From: Lycium barbarum
Lineage: Eukaryota > Streptophyta > Magnoliopsida > Solanales > Solanaceae
Length of the DNA: 64,000 nucleotides
Reading direction: 5' to 3'
Assembly: GCF_019175385.1 (NCBI RefSeq)
Contig: NC_083343.1
Span: forward strand, 55,884,457 to 55,948,456
Made by a program: the position numbers and the translations under genes. Below the pieces are notes generated by a model. It did no database searches. It was not told the origin of the DNA and was given only the letters and a program-made list of their open reading frames with translations. Positions within the stretch are counted from its first letter, which is position 1. The number at the start of each line of letters is the position of its first letter. Shown here piece by piece: positions 11,972 through 22,942 of the stretch.

Positions 11972-14060
11972 AAAAACTGCTTGTAAAAGGGTTGAATTGA
12001 TTAGAAACTTAGGAATTAGAATAATATTAGAATTGGGAGAGAGGCAATGATGAGTTCACCATAAGTGATTGTTCAGCCAATTGGAAAGAGTATAAATAAG
12101 TGGGATTCCCTTTTCTGTTGTATTGTTTGAGTAGAGGATTCAAATACCCATATAGTGCTAAATTTCTAGACTTCAAATGTTCTGAGGCATTTCGGGAAGG
12201 AAAGGCCAACGTGGAATAGCTGACATTGTTCCAGTTTTGCATTGAGGTAGGTTACAGCCTACTTGAGTTAGACTTTGACTAAATGATTGTATATGTTATG
12301 AAATTGATAGGAGAAAGCATGATTAGGGCTTCGGACATAAAGTATGGTTGGAAATTCCTAAGCTTGATATTGATTGATTAATTATGCGATGAATTATTAT
12401 GATATGATAAAGAAGAAGTTAATAAATTAATTCTTGAGTCTTGATATGACTTGTGACATGGTGACTTATGTTCCTTGATATTGATTTATTGACTGTTCAA
12501 ATTCCTTGTTGATTGTTGGAATAGAAATACATTGAGATAAGAATGAACATATTAATATGAAAAGGCACATTTGACAGGGGGTGAGGATATGGCCTTGTTT
12601 TGGGCTCGTGATCCGAGGTCAGTTCCGTAGCGAGTGGTACATGGACACCATGGGTCCCCTGCCGGTCATGGTAATTTGAGCAGACAATACCATTTAGCAT
12701 GTGTGTATAGACATATGACAGAGTTGAGATAATTCGTGAGTGACGGTTGTTTTGGTTATGACATGGGTTGAGTTACTTTTATTGATTGCTGTTTATGTGG
12801 GTTTATCTTATTTCGGTGTTGGATGATTCTAGGTGATATTTTTGTATGGCAATGTGTTGTTGTGCCTATCTGTCTATTCTATTGGTTTTATGATTTTATG
12901 CATGATACTAATCTTAGTCAGCCTATGATATCTACCGGTACATAGTGTTTGTACTGATACTACCTTGTTGTATTCTTTTGAGTGCAGATTGTAATCAAGC
13001 GACATCTAGATGACCTCATATTTAGCGTGAGGCTAGTTTTGACAGATTTTAGGGTGAGCTTCTATCCATGCCAGGTCGCCTGAAGATCTTCTCTTATTGA
13101 TGTCTATTTTCATTCCAGACATTACCTATGTTATTTCAGACAACTGTAATTGTCATGCCCCAATATGGCTAAGTCATGCGGGCACTAACCTTTTCCACCC
13201 CGATAAGCGAACACTCAACCCAACGAAAATAAAGACATAAATAAATAAATCAATCAAACGGATGAGAATAATCACGTAAGTCTTACAATCATATATACTA
13301 GAAAAAGTGTGGAAATCAGGAAATACCCCCAGGGTCTGGTCTAAGCCATACAATAGCATCTAAGTGAAAATATACAAGTTTGGAATATAATAATACATCA
13401 AATCTGTCTATGTCTCAGAGTAGAAACGTAAGACCTAATAAGACTAGTCTTCAAGGCAGCGAACGTCTCGTGCTCACCCTGTAAACTCGAAGCAGTCCCA
13501 ATAGTGACTACCAGCCATGGGAGACGAAAGAAGACCCAACCTGGAACTTTGCATTCATAAAAAAATGCAGCAAGTGAAGGTCAGTACAAAACCAAAGTAC
13601 TGGTAGGTATCATCGGCATACCAAGTATAGCTAACATAATTCAGACAATAAAGCAAGATAGGCAGATAAAAAAACAAATATAAGGCAACTATATTCGAAA
13701 CCAAGTAAATGCCATCGCCTAAGTAGAGCATCTAAACCCAAATGTGACAAGTCTTAATATTTCCAATCTTAAATGAACTTCACAAGTAAAACACCAAATC
13801 ATCTCACTATAAACCATGATGCGATGCAATGCAATAATGTATGAATGCAAATGCCCTGCCATGCAATGTTGTGTTCACATGTACTCCGGACGAAATACCT
13901 CCACGTCTTGGTAGCACAACCCAAGGAGACTCACGAAGTCTAAGTGCCACTCGTGCCGGATATTTTCCCAACAGGCAGACGAGACTCCGGATCTTTGCCC
14001 ACAGAGGGTTCTCAGCAGAACCACCCAGGGGGACCCGCGGAGTCCATGCACTCACTCAAT

Positions 14061-15974
14061 TGTTACACCTCGGAAATTTTTTATTTGTTTCCTTGTGGAT
14101 AAGCTAATGTGAGCTTAGGGTGATTATGAAATCCTTACGAGATTAAGGGAAGTATTAGATAACTTAAGGTGCATACCATAAGATTTTGAAGTCATACGAA
14201 TATGTGAAATTTAGTTTGTTGAAGGAAGTTAAATATAAGTCGTGTTCGGAAAGGTTTTCGCTATAATTGAGCTAATATTTATTTGATGATATCTTGAGGG
14301 CTGATATAGAGCCTATTGTACAGTTAATGAAGTATTATGTAAGTGCCAAGAAGGTTCCGCGAGGATTAGAAGTCAAAGGAATGAACGAGAGGAAGTTTCG
14401 CAAAACTAGGAGTTATATGGCCACTTATACGGTCCGTATAACATGACCTTCGTAGAAAGGGTCATTTTCTTGGTGGTGTTATACGACCACTTATACGGTC
14501 CGTATAACATTATACAGTCCGTATAAGGGGGTCCGTATAACTTGACCTATAACAGAAAGGAGTTTTCCCATGGTGGTGTTATACGGTCCACTTATACGGC
14601 TTAATGGAATGTGATTACTTGACTATGATATTGTGGGTGTACTATGGATGTTTGGGAGCTGTTTTGTAATATGGTGGAAGTTGATGAAATAGGGCAAATG
14701 CTGCCCCATTTTCATTAGATCAGGAATAATTCTTGTTTGAATTTAAGAGTGTCATTAAAGCTTAACCATGGTATGAATCCTTCTAAATTTAGATTGCTCA
14801 AGCTCGATGGTGAACGTTAATTAGTTAAGAGGACAAAGAGGTATGTAAGGCTAACCCTTTTTTCATTAAGGCATGGTTCCTTTGCTATATATCCTTCCAT
14901 GAGTTTCATAATGTCTTCCAAGTGACTCTATCTCTAAGATTACCAAAGCTCATGATTCTCAATACTTTCATGATATTAGTACCTCCGTTATATGATAGTT
15001 GATCCTCTAAGGATAGATGTAACGAAAACGATGATAACAATGATGTTGATGATACTTATGGACTTTTATGTATACGTGTCTAAGTATGTATGACTATTAT
15101 GTAACACCGAGCTTATATGGCCGGGTATGATACTTATCACGCGCGCACCTCTGTAGTTGGGTACATACAACACTGAGCTTTGGTATGGCCAGGTATGTAT
15201 AATCACCGAACCTTGTCATTACCGGGTATGTGAACCACCGAACCTTCATGGTCGAGTATGATATGGATATGAATATTTGTTTAAGTACGAATACGAATAT
15301 GTATATGTATGTATGTATCTATGCATGAGTAAGCATTGGAAGTGGAAGGTCCCTATGAAAGACAAGTAAGTAAATATGATGATCGTTAATAGAGGTACAA
15401 ATGACTCTATTACCTCCTGATTCTCCCATCCTACGCTACTTCCTATGCTATTTCTTGTGCTATTTCTTATGCTCCTACTATGATGTTGATTATGCTTTAC
15501 ATACTTAGTACATTATTCGTACTGACGTCCTTTTGTTTGTGGACGCTGCGTCATACCCGCAAGTGGACATGGAGACCGGCTTGATCCATAGATTTCTTTT
15601 CAAGGACTACATAGAGGAGCTTCATTTCATCCGGAGCTACAACTTTTGGGTATTATTCTTCTGTGTACATACATACGAGCATGGCGGGGTCCTTTCCCGC
15701 CTATATGATGTTACCTACTTTTCTTAGAGGCTCGTAGACCGTTATGTATGGTTAGATGTCTTGTAGCCTTGTCGGCTCATATTTTATATACTATTTTGAT
15801 AGCCTCGTCGGCTCATGTATTGGGATATGGGCATTGCTGATGATGATGATATAAATGTGTTATTGTCCAGCGAGATTTGTACTTTTGATGTATGTGAATA
15901 TGAGAGTACGATAAGGGGTGCCCGAGTGGGTCAGCACCGGGTGCCCGTCAAGGCCCTCCGATTGTGTCGTGACA
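14061..15974 (+). repeat. Element K 5' LTR, missing TATA region
   Basis: It opens TGTTACACCTCGG and ends GTCGTGACA. Compared with the 3' LTR it lacks 567 bases (21664-22230), joined at CTTATACGG/CTTAATGG at 14599-14600. The lost part includes the TATA box and presumed transcription start. A degenerate tandem array is at 15113-15252. Confidence 0.88.
15113..15252 (+). repeat. Degenerate CACCGA...GGCCGGGTATG tandem array (K 5' LTR)
   Basis: Four to five units of about 30-45 bases contain ACCGAGC or ACCGAACCTT followed by TGGCCGGGTATG variants. The same array recurs at 22736-22893 (3' LTR), on the minus strand near 10567-10690, 36225-36345, and partly 57270-57340. Confidence 0.75.
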
Positions 15975-15978
15975 AAAG

Positions 15979-15990
15979 TCGTATCAAAGA
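15979..15990 (+). promoter_or_regulatory. Element K primer binding site, degraded (tRNA-iMet type)
   Basis: Four bases after the LTR the sequence TCGTATCAAAGA matches the canonical initiator-Met primer site TGGTATCAGAGC at 9 of 12 positions. C and D carry the perfect version at the same place. Confidence 0.75.
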
Positions 15991-16036
15991 AGTTTTGTCC
16001 TAGAGTGTGTCTACGAGCCGTGTCCAGTAGAATCTT

Positions 16037-16070
16037 GCTTATGGGTGTGTTGCGCGCCACACTTATAAGC
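16037..16070 (+). other. Conserved leader hairpin with GCGCGC loop (element K)
   Basis: Arms 16037-16049 and 16058-16070 pair at all 13 positions (two G-U). The 8-base loop TTGCGCGC contains a self-complementary hexanucleotide. It lies 46 bases after the primer site. Equivalent hairpins occur in C and D with compensatory changes. It resembles the kissing-loop dimerisation hairpin of lentiviral leaders; function is inferred. Confidence 0.75.
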
Positions 16071-16183
16071 AGGAGGCTGCGAGCATTTTAGCAATGAATG
16101 ACCTTCTTTCTTCAAAAGATCGAGCGATAGAGCCATGATATAAGGATTTCTCTTTCCTTAATCGTGTGTTATGTATTTCAGAA

Positions 16184-17350
16184 ATGCCTGTAAAGGGAAA
16201 AGCTATGGCAGCCCAAAAGGGCAAGATAGTGGCAGAAAAGCGGGCTGAAAGAGTACAGCCAACGGATATAGAGGAAGGTGAGTCCCACAATGCGGCTCAA
16301 TCTCAGTCCTCTCACTCAGTGCCTATTTCTGAGGAGTATGAGAGAGCCTTAGCCCCAGCTCCAGCATCCCCAGCTCCTCCACCCGATGCTTCAGGCCAAG
16401 ATGTAAAAGAAGCCATTCATTTAATTACTCAGTTGGTTGCCGCTCAGACTCAGCGGAAAGGTATAGGGCAAGGTGATAGGGCAGTTAGTTCAAGGGCCTA
16501 TGATTTTATTAGCTTGAACCCTCTAGAATGTCGTCGAATCGGTGGAGTTAGCATCCTACATACTCCAGGATGTCGCGGTTCATTGGTATACGATTTGGAT
16601 GGCTTCACGGGGAGTCAATGCACCTCCCTCGGTATGGCAAGAATTTGTGGATGCCTTCTTCCGACATTACTTGCCTCCAGAGGTTCGGCAGGCTAGAGAC
16701 GATAAGTTCATAAATCTTAGGTAAGGAAGTAGGAGTGCCTTAGAGTATAGTCTCCGCTTCAATTCTTTGGCTAGGTATGGTCCAGCCATGGTAGCGAATA
16801 TAGGTGACCGAGTGCACCGATTTGTGAGAGGCCTAGGGCCACATTTGACGGATAGATGCTTGACTGTGTCCCTTCAGGACAACATAGATATTTCGCGCAT
16901 TCAAGCCCATGTCCCGAATTTAGAGGAAAGCCAACAACAGCAAAGAAGTGAGCGTGAGCATGATAGAGGGTATAGCAAGAGGGCTAGATCTTCTGGTCTG
17001 AAAAGTGAGTCAAGAGGCGGGAAAAGACAGTAGTTTTCTAGGCATGCAGGGCATTTTATGACTAGTGCCCCTCCACGGTTTGCAGGCCAGATGTTTGATA
17101 GATCTACTTATTCAAGGCTGAGTCTGAGTTTTAGGCCTTCAGGTTCTCAGTTTAGGGGTGATTCGGGTAAGACAAGGCCACCCATGCCACGATGCTCCCA
17201 GTGCGGAAAGTTACATTGGGGCCAGTGTTAACTAGGCTCAGAGGTTTGTTATGCATGCAGTCGGCCAGGCCATATCATGTGTGATTGCCCCTCGGTAGGT
17301 ACCCGGGGTAGGGCCCAGCCTTTAGGGTCAGTAGCTGGGTCTTAATCACC
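16184..17350 (+). pseudogene. Element K gag (capsid/nucleocapsid), broken
   Basis: Chosen start is the ATG at 16184 (MPVKGKAM), which aligns with the MPPK starts of the C and D gags and follows TTTCAG at 16176-16181. Visible parts are a Pro/Ala-rich N-terminal region, a capsid segment (VELASYILQDVAVHWY, then LPPEVRQAR), and two zinc-knuckle-like motifs near 17190-17295 (CSQCGKLHWGQC, then CxxCx4Hx4C). About 120 bases of capsid coding are deleted near 16530, with a frame change. Stops occur at 16722, 17031 and about 17229. It cannot make full Gag. Confidence 0.85.
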
Positions 17351-17360
17351 TATATGCCCT

Positions 17361-17980
17361 ATGGGGTCAGGTTCACATGCCCCAGTCAGCCATGGTAAAG
17401 GTAGAGGGAGAGTTCCCAGTTCTAGTGGACCTCAACACCGTATTTATGCATTGGTGGGACGCCAAGATCTTGAGTCTTCTCCTGATATCGTTACAGGTAT
17501 ATTATCGGTATTCTCTTATGATGTGTATATTTTAATAGATCCGGGCTCCACATTATCATATGTTACTCTATGTATTGTGGGACGATTTAGGGTCAAACCA
17601 GAGTCCATCAAACCTTTTGAGGTATCTACACCCGTTGGTGAGCCGGTAATAGCTAGTTGAGTATATAGAAACTGTATAGTTGTGATTTGTGACCATCCTG
17701 CTATGGTTGGTTTACATGAGTTAAAAATGGTGGACTTTGATGTTATCATGGGCATGGACTGGTTCGCTTCTTACTATGCCAATGTTGATTGTAGAATGAA
17801 AATGGTTCGCTTCCAGTTTCTGGGAGAACCAGTTTTAGAATGGAAAGGAAATACCGCGTCCCCAAAAGGTAGGTTTATTTCCTATCTAAAGGCAAGGAAA
17901 ATGATCACAAAAGGTTGTATTTACCATCTAGTTGGGTTCAAGATGTAGAACCTGAACTGCCAACTCTTCAGTCTGTCCCC
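17361..17980 (+). pseudogene. Element K protease region, broken
   Basis: The open segments at 17361-17660 and 17682-17948 continue from the GRQD motif at the end of Gag into an aspartic protease fold. The putative active site reads LIDPGSTLSYV, followed later by DVIMGMDWF, a block common just before the RT in plant gypsy polyproteins. Stops at 17658 (TGA) and 17946 (TAG) interrupt it. The protease would process the Gag-Pol polyprotein in an active relative. Confidence 0.8.
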
Positions 17981-17987
17981 ATGGTGA

Positions 17988-18640
17988 ATGAGTTCCTCGG
18001 AAGAGCTTCTAGGCCTCCCTCTTGAACGGGAGATTGATTTTGCTATTGATGTGTTATCGGATACAAAACCCATATATATTCCTCCCTATGGGATGGCTCC
18101 CGCAGAGTTGAAAGAGTTGAAGGAGCAATTGATGGACTTGCTTGAAAAAGGTTTTATTAGGCCTAGCTCTTCCCCGTGGGGAGCACCCGTATTATTTGTC
18201 TGGAAGAAAGATGGCTCCTTGCGAATGTGCATTGACTATCGACAACTGAATAAAGTGACGATCAAGAACAAATATCCACTCCCAAGGATTGACGACTTAT
18301 TTGATCAATTACAAAGTGCCAAATGGTTTTCAAAGATAGATTTGAGATCCGGGTATCATCAACTACGAGTTTGAGAGAAAGATATTCCTAAGACATCCTT
18401 CAGAACCAGGTACGACCACTTTGAGTTTCGGTAATGTCGTTTGGGCTAACTAACGCACCGGCAGTATTTATGGATATGATGAACAATGTGTTCAAGCCCT
18501 TCATAGATTTATTTGTGATTGTGTTTATCGACGATATCTTGGTATATTCTAGATCCGGGGCAGAACATGCGGATCACTTGCGTACTGTTCTTAGAGTTCT
18601 TCAAACTGGAGAGTTATTTGCCAAATTTTCTTAGTGTAAG
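17988..18640 (+). pseudogene. Element K reverse transcriptase, broken
   Basis: Segments 17988-18374 and 18434-18634 contain the standard Ty3/gypsy RT blocks: [68 protein letters not shown] and the catalytic [12 protein letters not shown] at 18372 lies where B has Arg before EKDIPKT. A frameshift lies between the two segments. TAG at 18632 replaces the Lys of the FSKCEF motif seen in A and B. RT would copy the RNA into cDNA; this copy is inactive. Confidence 0.9.
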
Positions 18641-18646
18641 TTTTGG

Positions 18647-19345
18647 TTGAACTCACTGACTTTTTTGGGGCATATTATTTCAGCTGATGGAATTCGGGTA
18701 GATACCCAAAAGATTGAGGCCGTGAAGACTTGTCCAAGGCCCACAACCCCTACGAAAGTTCGTAGTTTTCTGGGCTTACCAGGTTATTACAGGAGGTTTG
18801 TAGAAGGCTTTTCTTCTATTTCTACACCACTCAAGAAGCTGACCCAGAAATAAGCTAAGCTTCAATGGGCAGATGCTTGTGAACATAGTTTCCAAGAGCT
18901 AAAAGATAGATTAACTTCTGCCCCAGTCCTGACACTTCCAGAGGGATCGAAAGGTTATGTTGTCTATTGTGATGCTTCAGGCGTTGGGCTAGGCTGTATG
19001 TTGATGCAATATGGTAAGGTGATTGCGTATGCTTCAAGGCAGTTACGGAAACATGAGAAAAATTATCCGACCCATGATCTGGAATTGGCTCCAGTGATTC
19101 ACGCATTGAAGCTGTGGAGACATTATTTGTATGGCGTCCATGTTGATATATATACAGATCATAAGAGCCTTCAGTATATCTTCAAGTAGAACGAATTGAA
19201 TTTACAGCAACGGCGATGGTTGGAATTGTTGAAAAACTATCATGTTGACATCCTGTATCATCTCGGGAAAGCAAATATTGTGGCTGATGCTCTTAGTAAT
19301 AGATACATGGGAAGTTTATGCGATGTGCAGCTAGAAAAAAGGGAG
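18647..19345 (+). pseudogene. Element K RNase H domain, broken
   Basis: The region encodes [13 protein letters not shown], the [14 protein letters not shown] linker, then RNase H blocks [30 protein letters not shown] and [11 protein letters not shown], ending with ADALSNR. Acidic residues expected for the catalytic site are partly visible (D in YCDAS, E in DLEL, D in YTDH). Stops at 18851 and 19187 break it. Confidence 0.88.
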
Positions 19346-19390
19346 ATAGGTCGTGACCTCCAGCCGTTAGCTAGCCTAGGAGTTTGAGTA

Positions 19391-20275
19391 GTGGACCCAG
19401 GTAGCATGGGAGCTGTCATTCAAAACTCAGCGGTCTCGTCGCTAGTAGTGGAAGTGAAGGAGCGACAATACGAAGATCTCATGCTAATTCATTACAGAAA
19501 TACACTCCCTCAGAAGGCGAAGTCATCATTTGAGATTTCTGGAGATGGAGTTCTCCGATGCCGAGCAATGTTACGTGTTCCTGATGTTGCAGGACTACGC
19601 TACCAAATATTGAGAGAAGCCCATTTTCCCGTTATTCCGTTCACCCCGGAGCGACGAATATGTATCATGATATTAAATCTATATATTGGTGGAATGGGAT
19701 GAAGAAAGATATAGCGGAATTCGTTGCTCAATGTTCTAACTGTCAGCAAGTGAAAATTGAGCACCAAAAGCCCAGCGGATTGTTGCAAGCTATAGCAATT
19801 CCAACTTGGAAATAGGAAGTAATTAACATGGACTTCATTACAGGCTTACCTCGTTCTCGACGTAAGTATGATTCTATATGGGTGATTTTGGATAGATTTA
19901 CAAAGTCAGCTCATTTCTTACCGGTCAGAGCTACATATGTAGCAGAAGAGTATGCAAAGTTTTATATTAAAGAGATAGTGCGACTTCACGGTATTTCGGT
20001 ATATATTATCTCCGATAGAGGGACTCAATTTACAGCTAATTTTTGAAAATCTTTCCGAGGAGGTTTGGGGACTCAGGTGAGTCTTAGCACGACATTTCAC
20101 CCGCAGACGGACGGACAAGCTGAACGTACCATTCAGACTCTCGAGCATATGCTATAGGTATGTATATTGGATTTTAGAGGTAGTTGGGATGATCGCTTAC
20201 CACTTATTGAATATGCTTATAACAATAGTTATCATTCTAGCATCCAAATGGCCCCGTATGAGGCTTTATATGGGC
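19391..20275 (+). pseudogene. Element K integrase zinc finger and catalytic core, broken
   Basis: The zinc-finger part (19391-19760) ends with CSNCQQVK. The core (19828-20046) shows the first Asp in MDFITGLP and the second in SDRGTQF. The third catalytic residue lies in DGQAERTI near 20115. Broken by TGA at 19385 just upstream, a frame change near 19660, TAG near 19813 and TGA at 20044 (both where other copies have Trp), and TAG near 20155. Integrase inserts the cDNA; the TCAAT duplication around K records its past action. Confidence 0.88.
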
Positions 20276-20279
20276 GAAA

Positions 20280-20915
20280 GTGCAGATCCCCAATTGGGTG
20301 GTTCGAAGTAGGAGAGAGACCAAATTGATAGGCCCAGACTTGGTCCAGCAAGCTATAGAGAAATTCAAGCTTATACAGGATCGATTCTTAGGAGCTCAGG
20401 GTCGTAAAAAATCCTATGCAGATAATCGTCGAAGAGACTTAGAGTTCCAAGTGAAAGATTGGGTATTTTTGAAGCTGTCGCCAATGAAGGGCATCATGAA
20501 ATTTGGCAAGAAGGGAAATCTTAGCCCCCGGTACATTGGACCTTATGAGATTGTACGCAAGGTAGGCCAGGTTACTTACGAATTAGACCTACCTCCCAAT
20601 TTGAAGTCAGTTCACCCAGTTTTCTATGTATCGATACTTCTTAAGTGCATTGCAGATCCTTCTAGAATTGTGCCAATAGGTGATGTCCATGTTACCAAAC
20701 AATTGTCTTATGAAGAATTCCTAAATGCCATTTTAGATAGGCAAGTACGAAATCTCAGAAGCAAAGAGGTAGTTTCAATAAAAGTTTTATGGAGAAATAA
20801 TAATAAAGAGGAAATGACTTGGGAAGCCGAAGAAGACATGAAGCTCAGGTACCCTTATTTATTTTCACCCCCAGAGGAGACCCAGGCAGCGACGCAATTA
20901 TCCTCAGTTATGTAG
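20280..20915 (+). pseudogene. Element K integrase C-terminus with chromodomain (211-aa open frame)
   Basis: This is the longest open frame left in K. It starts within the RSPIGW region after a frameshift, passes through YADNRRRDLEF and the GPY/F segment (YIGPYEIVRKVG), then VHPVFYVSILLK. It ends in a chromodomain (ILDRQVRNLRSKE to WEAEEDMKLRYPYLF, roughly residues 150-200). The chromodomain assigns K to Tekay/Del-type chromoviruses, which are thought to target marked chromatin. It is an isolated remnant, not an independent gene. Confidence 0.88.
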
Positions 20916-21073
20916 TGTTTTCTTTGATGTTTTCCTGGTCGTGTGTGGCCATGGTTATCGATGTTGTTGTCGTAACCCGGTGAGGTGATGTATTTTGGGT
21001 TTCTGTTGCAGGATGGTAGTGCCATATTATAGGGGAAAATCTGGAGAAATTTTTATAGAATCCCCAAGAACCT

Positions 21074-21109
21074 AACATTCGAAGACGAATGTTCCTAAGG
21101 GGGGAAGAA
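21074..21109 (+). promoter_or_regulatory. Element K pre-PPT inverted repeat and polypurine tract
   Basis: The 20-base inverted repeat (8-base arms AACATTCG/CGAATGTT) at 21074-21093 is followed by the purine run AAGGGGGGAAGAA immediately before the 3' LTR at 21110. The purine run is the expected plus-strand primer. The inverted repeat is shared with C, D and E. Confidence 0.85.
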
Positions 21110-21469
21110 TGTTACACCTCGGAAATTTCTGATTTGTTGCCTTGTGGATAGGCTAATGTGAGCTTAAGGTGATTATGAAATCCTTACGAGATTAAGGAAA
21201 GTATTAGGTAGCTTAAGGTGCATACCATAAGATTTTGAAGTCATACGAACATGTGAAATTTAGCTTGTTGAAGGCAGTGAAATATAAGTCGTGTTCGGAA
21301 AGGTTCTCTCTATAATTGAGCTAATATTTATTTGATGAAATCTTGAGGGATGATATAGAGCCTATTGTATGGTTAATGAAGTATTATGTAAGTGCCAAGA
21401 AGGTTCCACAAGGATTGGAAGTCAAACGAATCAACGTGAGGAAGGTTCGCATAACTAGGAGTTATACGA

Positions 21470-21690
21470 CCACTTATACGGTCCGTATAAGTTTATACGG
21501 TCTGTATAAGGAGGGTCCATATAACATGACCTTCACAGAAAGGGTCATTTTCTTAGTGGTGTTATACGACCACTTATACGGTCCGTATAAGGGGGTCCGT
21601 AGAACTTGACCTATATCAAAAAGTAGTTTTCCCATGGTTGTGTTATACGGTCCACTTATACGGACCGTATAAGTGGTCCGTATAAGTCAA
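21470..21690 (+). repeat. TTATACGGTCCGTATAA palindromic array in K U3
   Basis: About eight copies of TTATACGG/CCGTATAA half-sites, several joined as the 17-base palindrome TTATACGGTCCGTATAA. The array ends about 20 bases before the TATA box. Related arrays are at 14425-14600, 34445-34590 and, minus strand, 38115-38240. Confidence 0.85.
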
Positions 21691-21707
21691 TCGGGCAGAT
21701 TTTTAAC

Positions 21708-21720
21708 TTTTTATATAAAT
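21708..21720 (+). promoter_or_regulatory. Putative TATA box of K 3' LTR
   Basis: TTTTTATATAAAT lies just downstream of the palindromic array; F has TTGTATAAAT at 34611-34620 in the same place. Predicted U3/R promoter only. Confidence 0.6.
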
Positions 21721-22735
21721 AGATGGCCTTGGTTCATTTATTTAATTTTTCATCCTCCATAAGTCTGGAGAGCTCAAAACCCTTCTCCAAACATATTCCA
21801 CCCCAATCCAAGAGAAAACAAAGATCAAGAGACAAGAACCAAGGTACCCATGTGTTAGGAGCTTTGCTATGGTTAGTAGACTACAAGGAATTCTTGAGTA
21901 TTGAAGCTAGGATTCTCACCCAAGATGATAGCTTCTCCGAAGCTCATTCCCATGAGATAAAAGGTTAGTTTTCATGCTTATTTCATGTTATCATGAATGC
22001 TTGGTTGTTGAAGAACTTGGGTAGAAGAAGAAAGTAGAAAATGAGGGTTAAATGTAACTTTTGTGATGTTTTTGAGTAGTAAGATAACTTGAGTCATAAT
22101 TCATAGTATAATATGGATATAATCTTATTATGGAAGGTAGTAATGGTGATAAGGAAGCATTGTATGAAAATGTGCTAAAATGGGTGTGATGTTGTTGGTA
22201 TAAGTTGAACATAAGGATGAATTTTGAAGGCTTAATGGAATGTGATTGCTTCATTAGGATATTGTGGGTGTATTATGGATGTTTGAGAGTTCTTTTGTAA
22301 TATGATGGAAGTTGACAAAATAGGGCAAATGCAGTCCAATTTTCCTTAGATCATGAATTATTCTAGTTTGAATTTAAGAGTGTCATTAAGGCTTAACTAT
22401 GGTATGAATCCTTCTAAATGTAGATTGTCCAAGCTTCGACGGTGCACATTAAGTAGTTAAGAAGACGAAGAGGTATGTAAGGCTAACCCTTCTTTCATTA
22501 AGGCATGATTCCTTTGCTATATACCCTCTCAAGAGTTCCATCATATCTTCCAAATGACTCTGTCTCTAAAATTACTAAAGCTCATGATTCTCGATGCTTT
22601 CATGATATTAGTACCTCTTTTATATGATAGTTGATCCTCTAAGGAAAGATGTAATGAAAACGATGATAACAATGATGTTGATGATACTTATGGACTTTTA
22701 TGTATACGTGTCTAAGTATGTATGACTATTATGTA

Positions 22736-22893
22736 ACACCGAGCTTATATGGCCGGGTATGATACTTCTCGCGCGCACACCTCTACAGTTGGGTATGGAT
22801 AACACTGAGCCTTGGTAGGGCCAGGTATGTATAATCACCGAGCCTTGTCATGGCCGGGTATGTGAACCACTGAACCTTCATGGTTGGGTATGA
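22736..22893 (+). repeat. Degenerate CACCGA...GGCCGGGTATG tandem array (K 3' LTR)
   Basis: Five degenerate units carrying CACCGAGC or CACTGA followed by a GGCCGGGTATG variant, equivalent to 15113-15252. A GCGCGC run lies between the first two units. Confidence 0.75.
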
Positions 22894-22942
22894 TATGGAT
22901 ATGAATACGGGTATAAGTACGAATACGAATATGCATATGCAT

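Larger units (their letters stand above)
9115..13150 (+). mobile_element. Element A 3' LTR, interrupted by solo LTR A3 and cut by element B
   Basis: The LTR begins TGTAACGACC just after the pol remnant and the tract TTTAATTGGTATCT, which recurs (as reverse complement) before the LTR of B. It is split by an LTR at 9857-11971 and broken at 13150 where B starts. The last bases of the A LTR are not visible. About 1.9 kb of A LTR is present in two pieces (9115-9856 and 11977-13150). Confidence 0.75.

Noticed and set aside
13841..14107. Overlapping 88-aa (+) and 82-aa (-) frames at the B/K junction
   Set aside because: The plus frame crosses the K insertion point at 14061, so it is a chance product of the junction.
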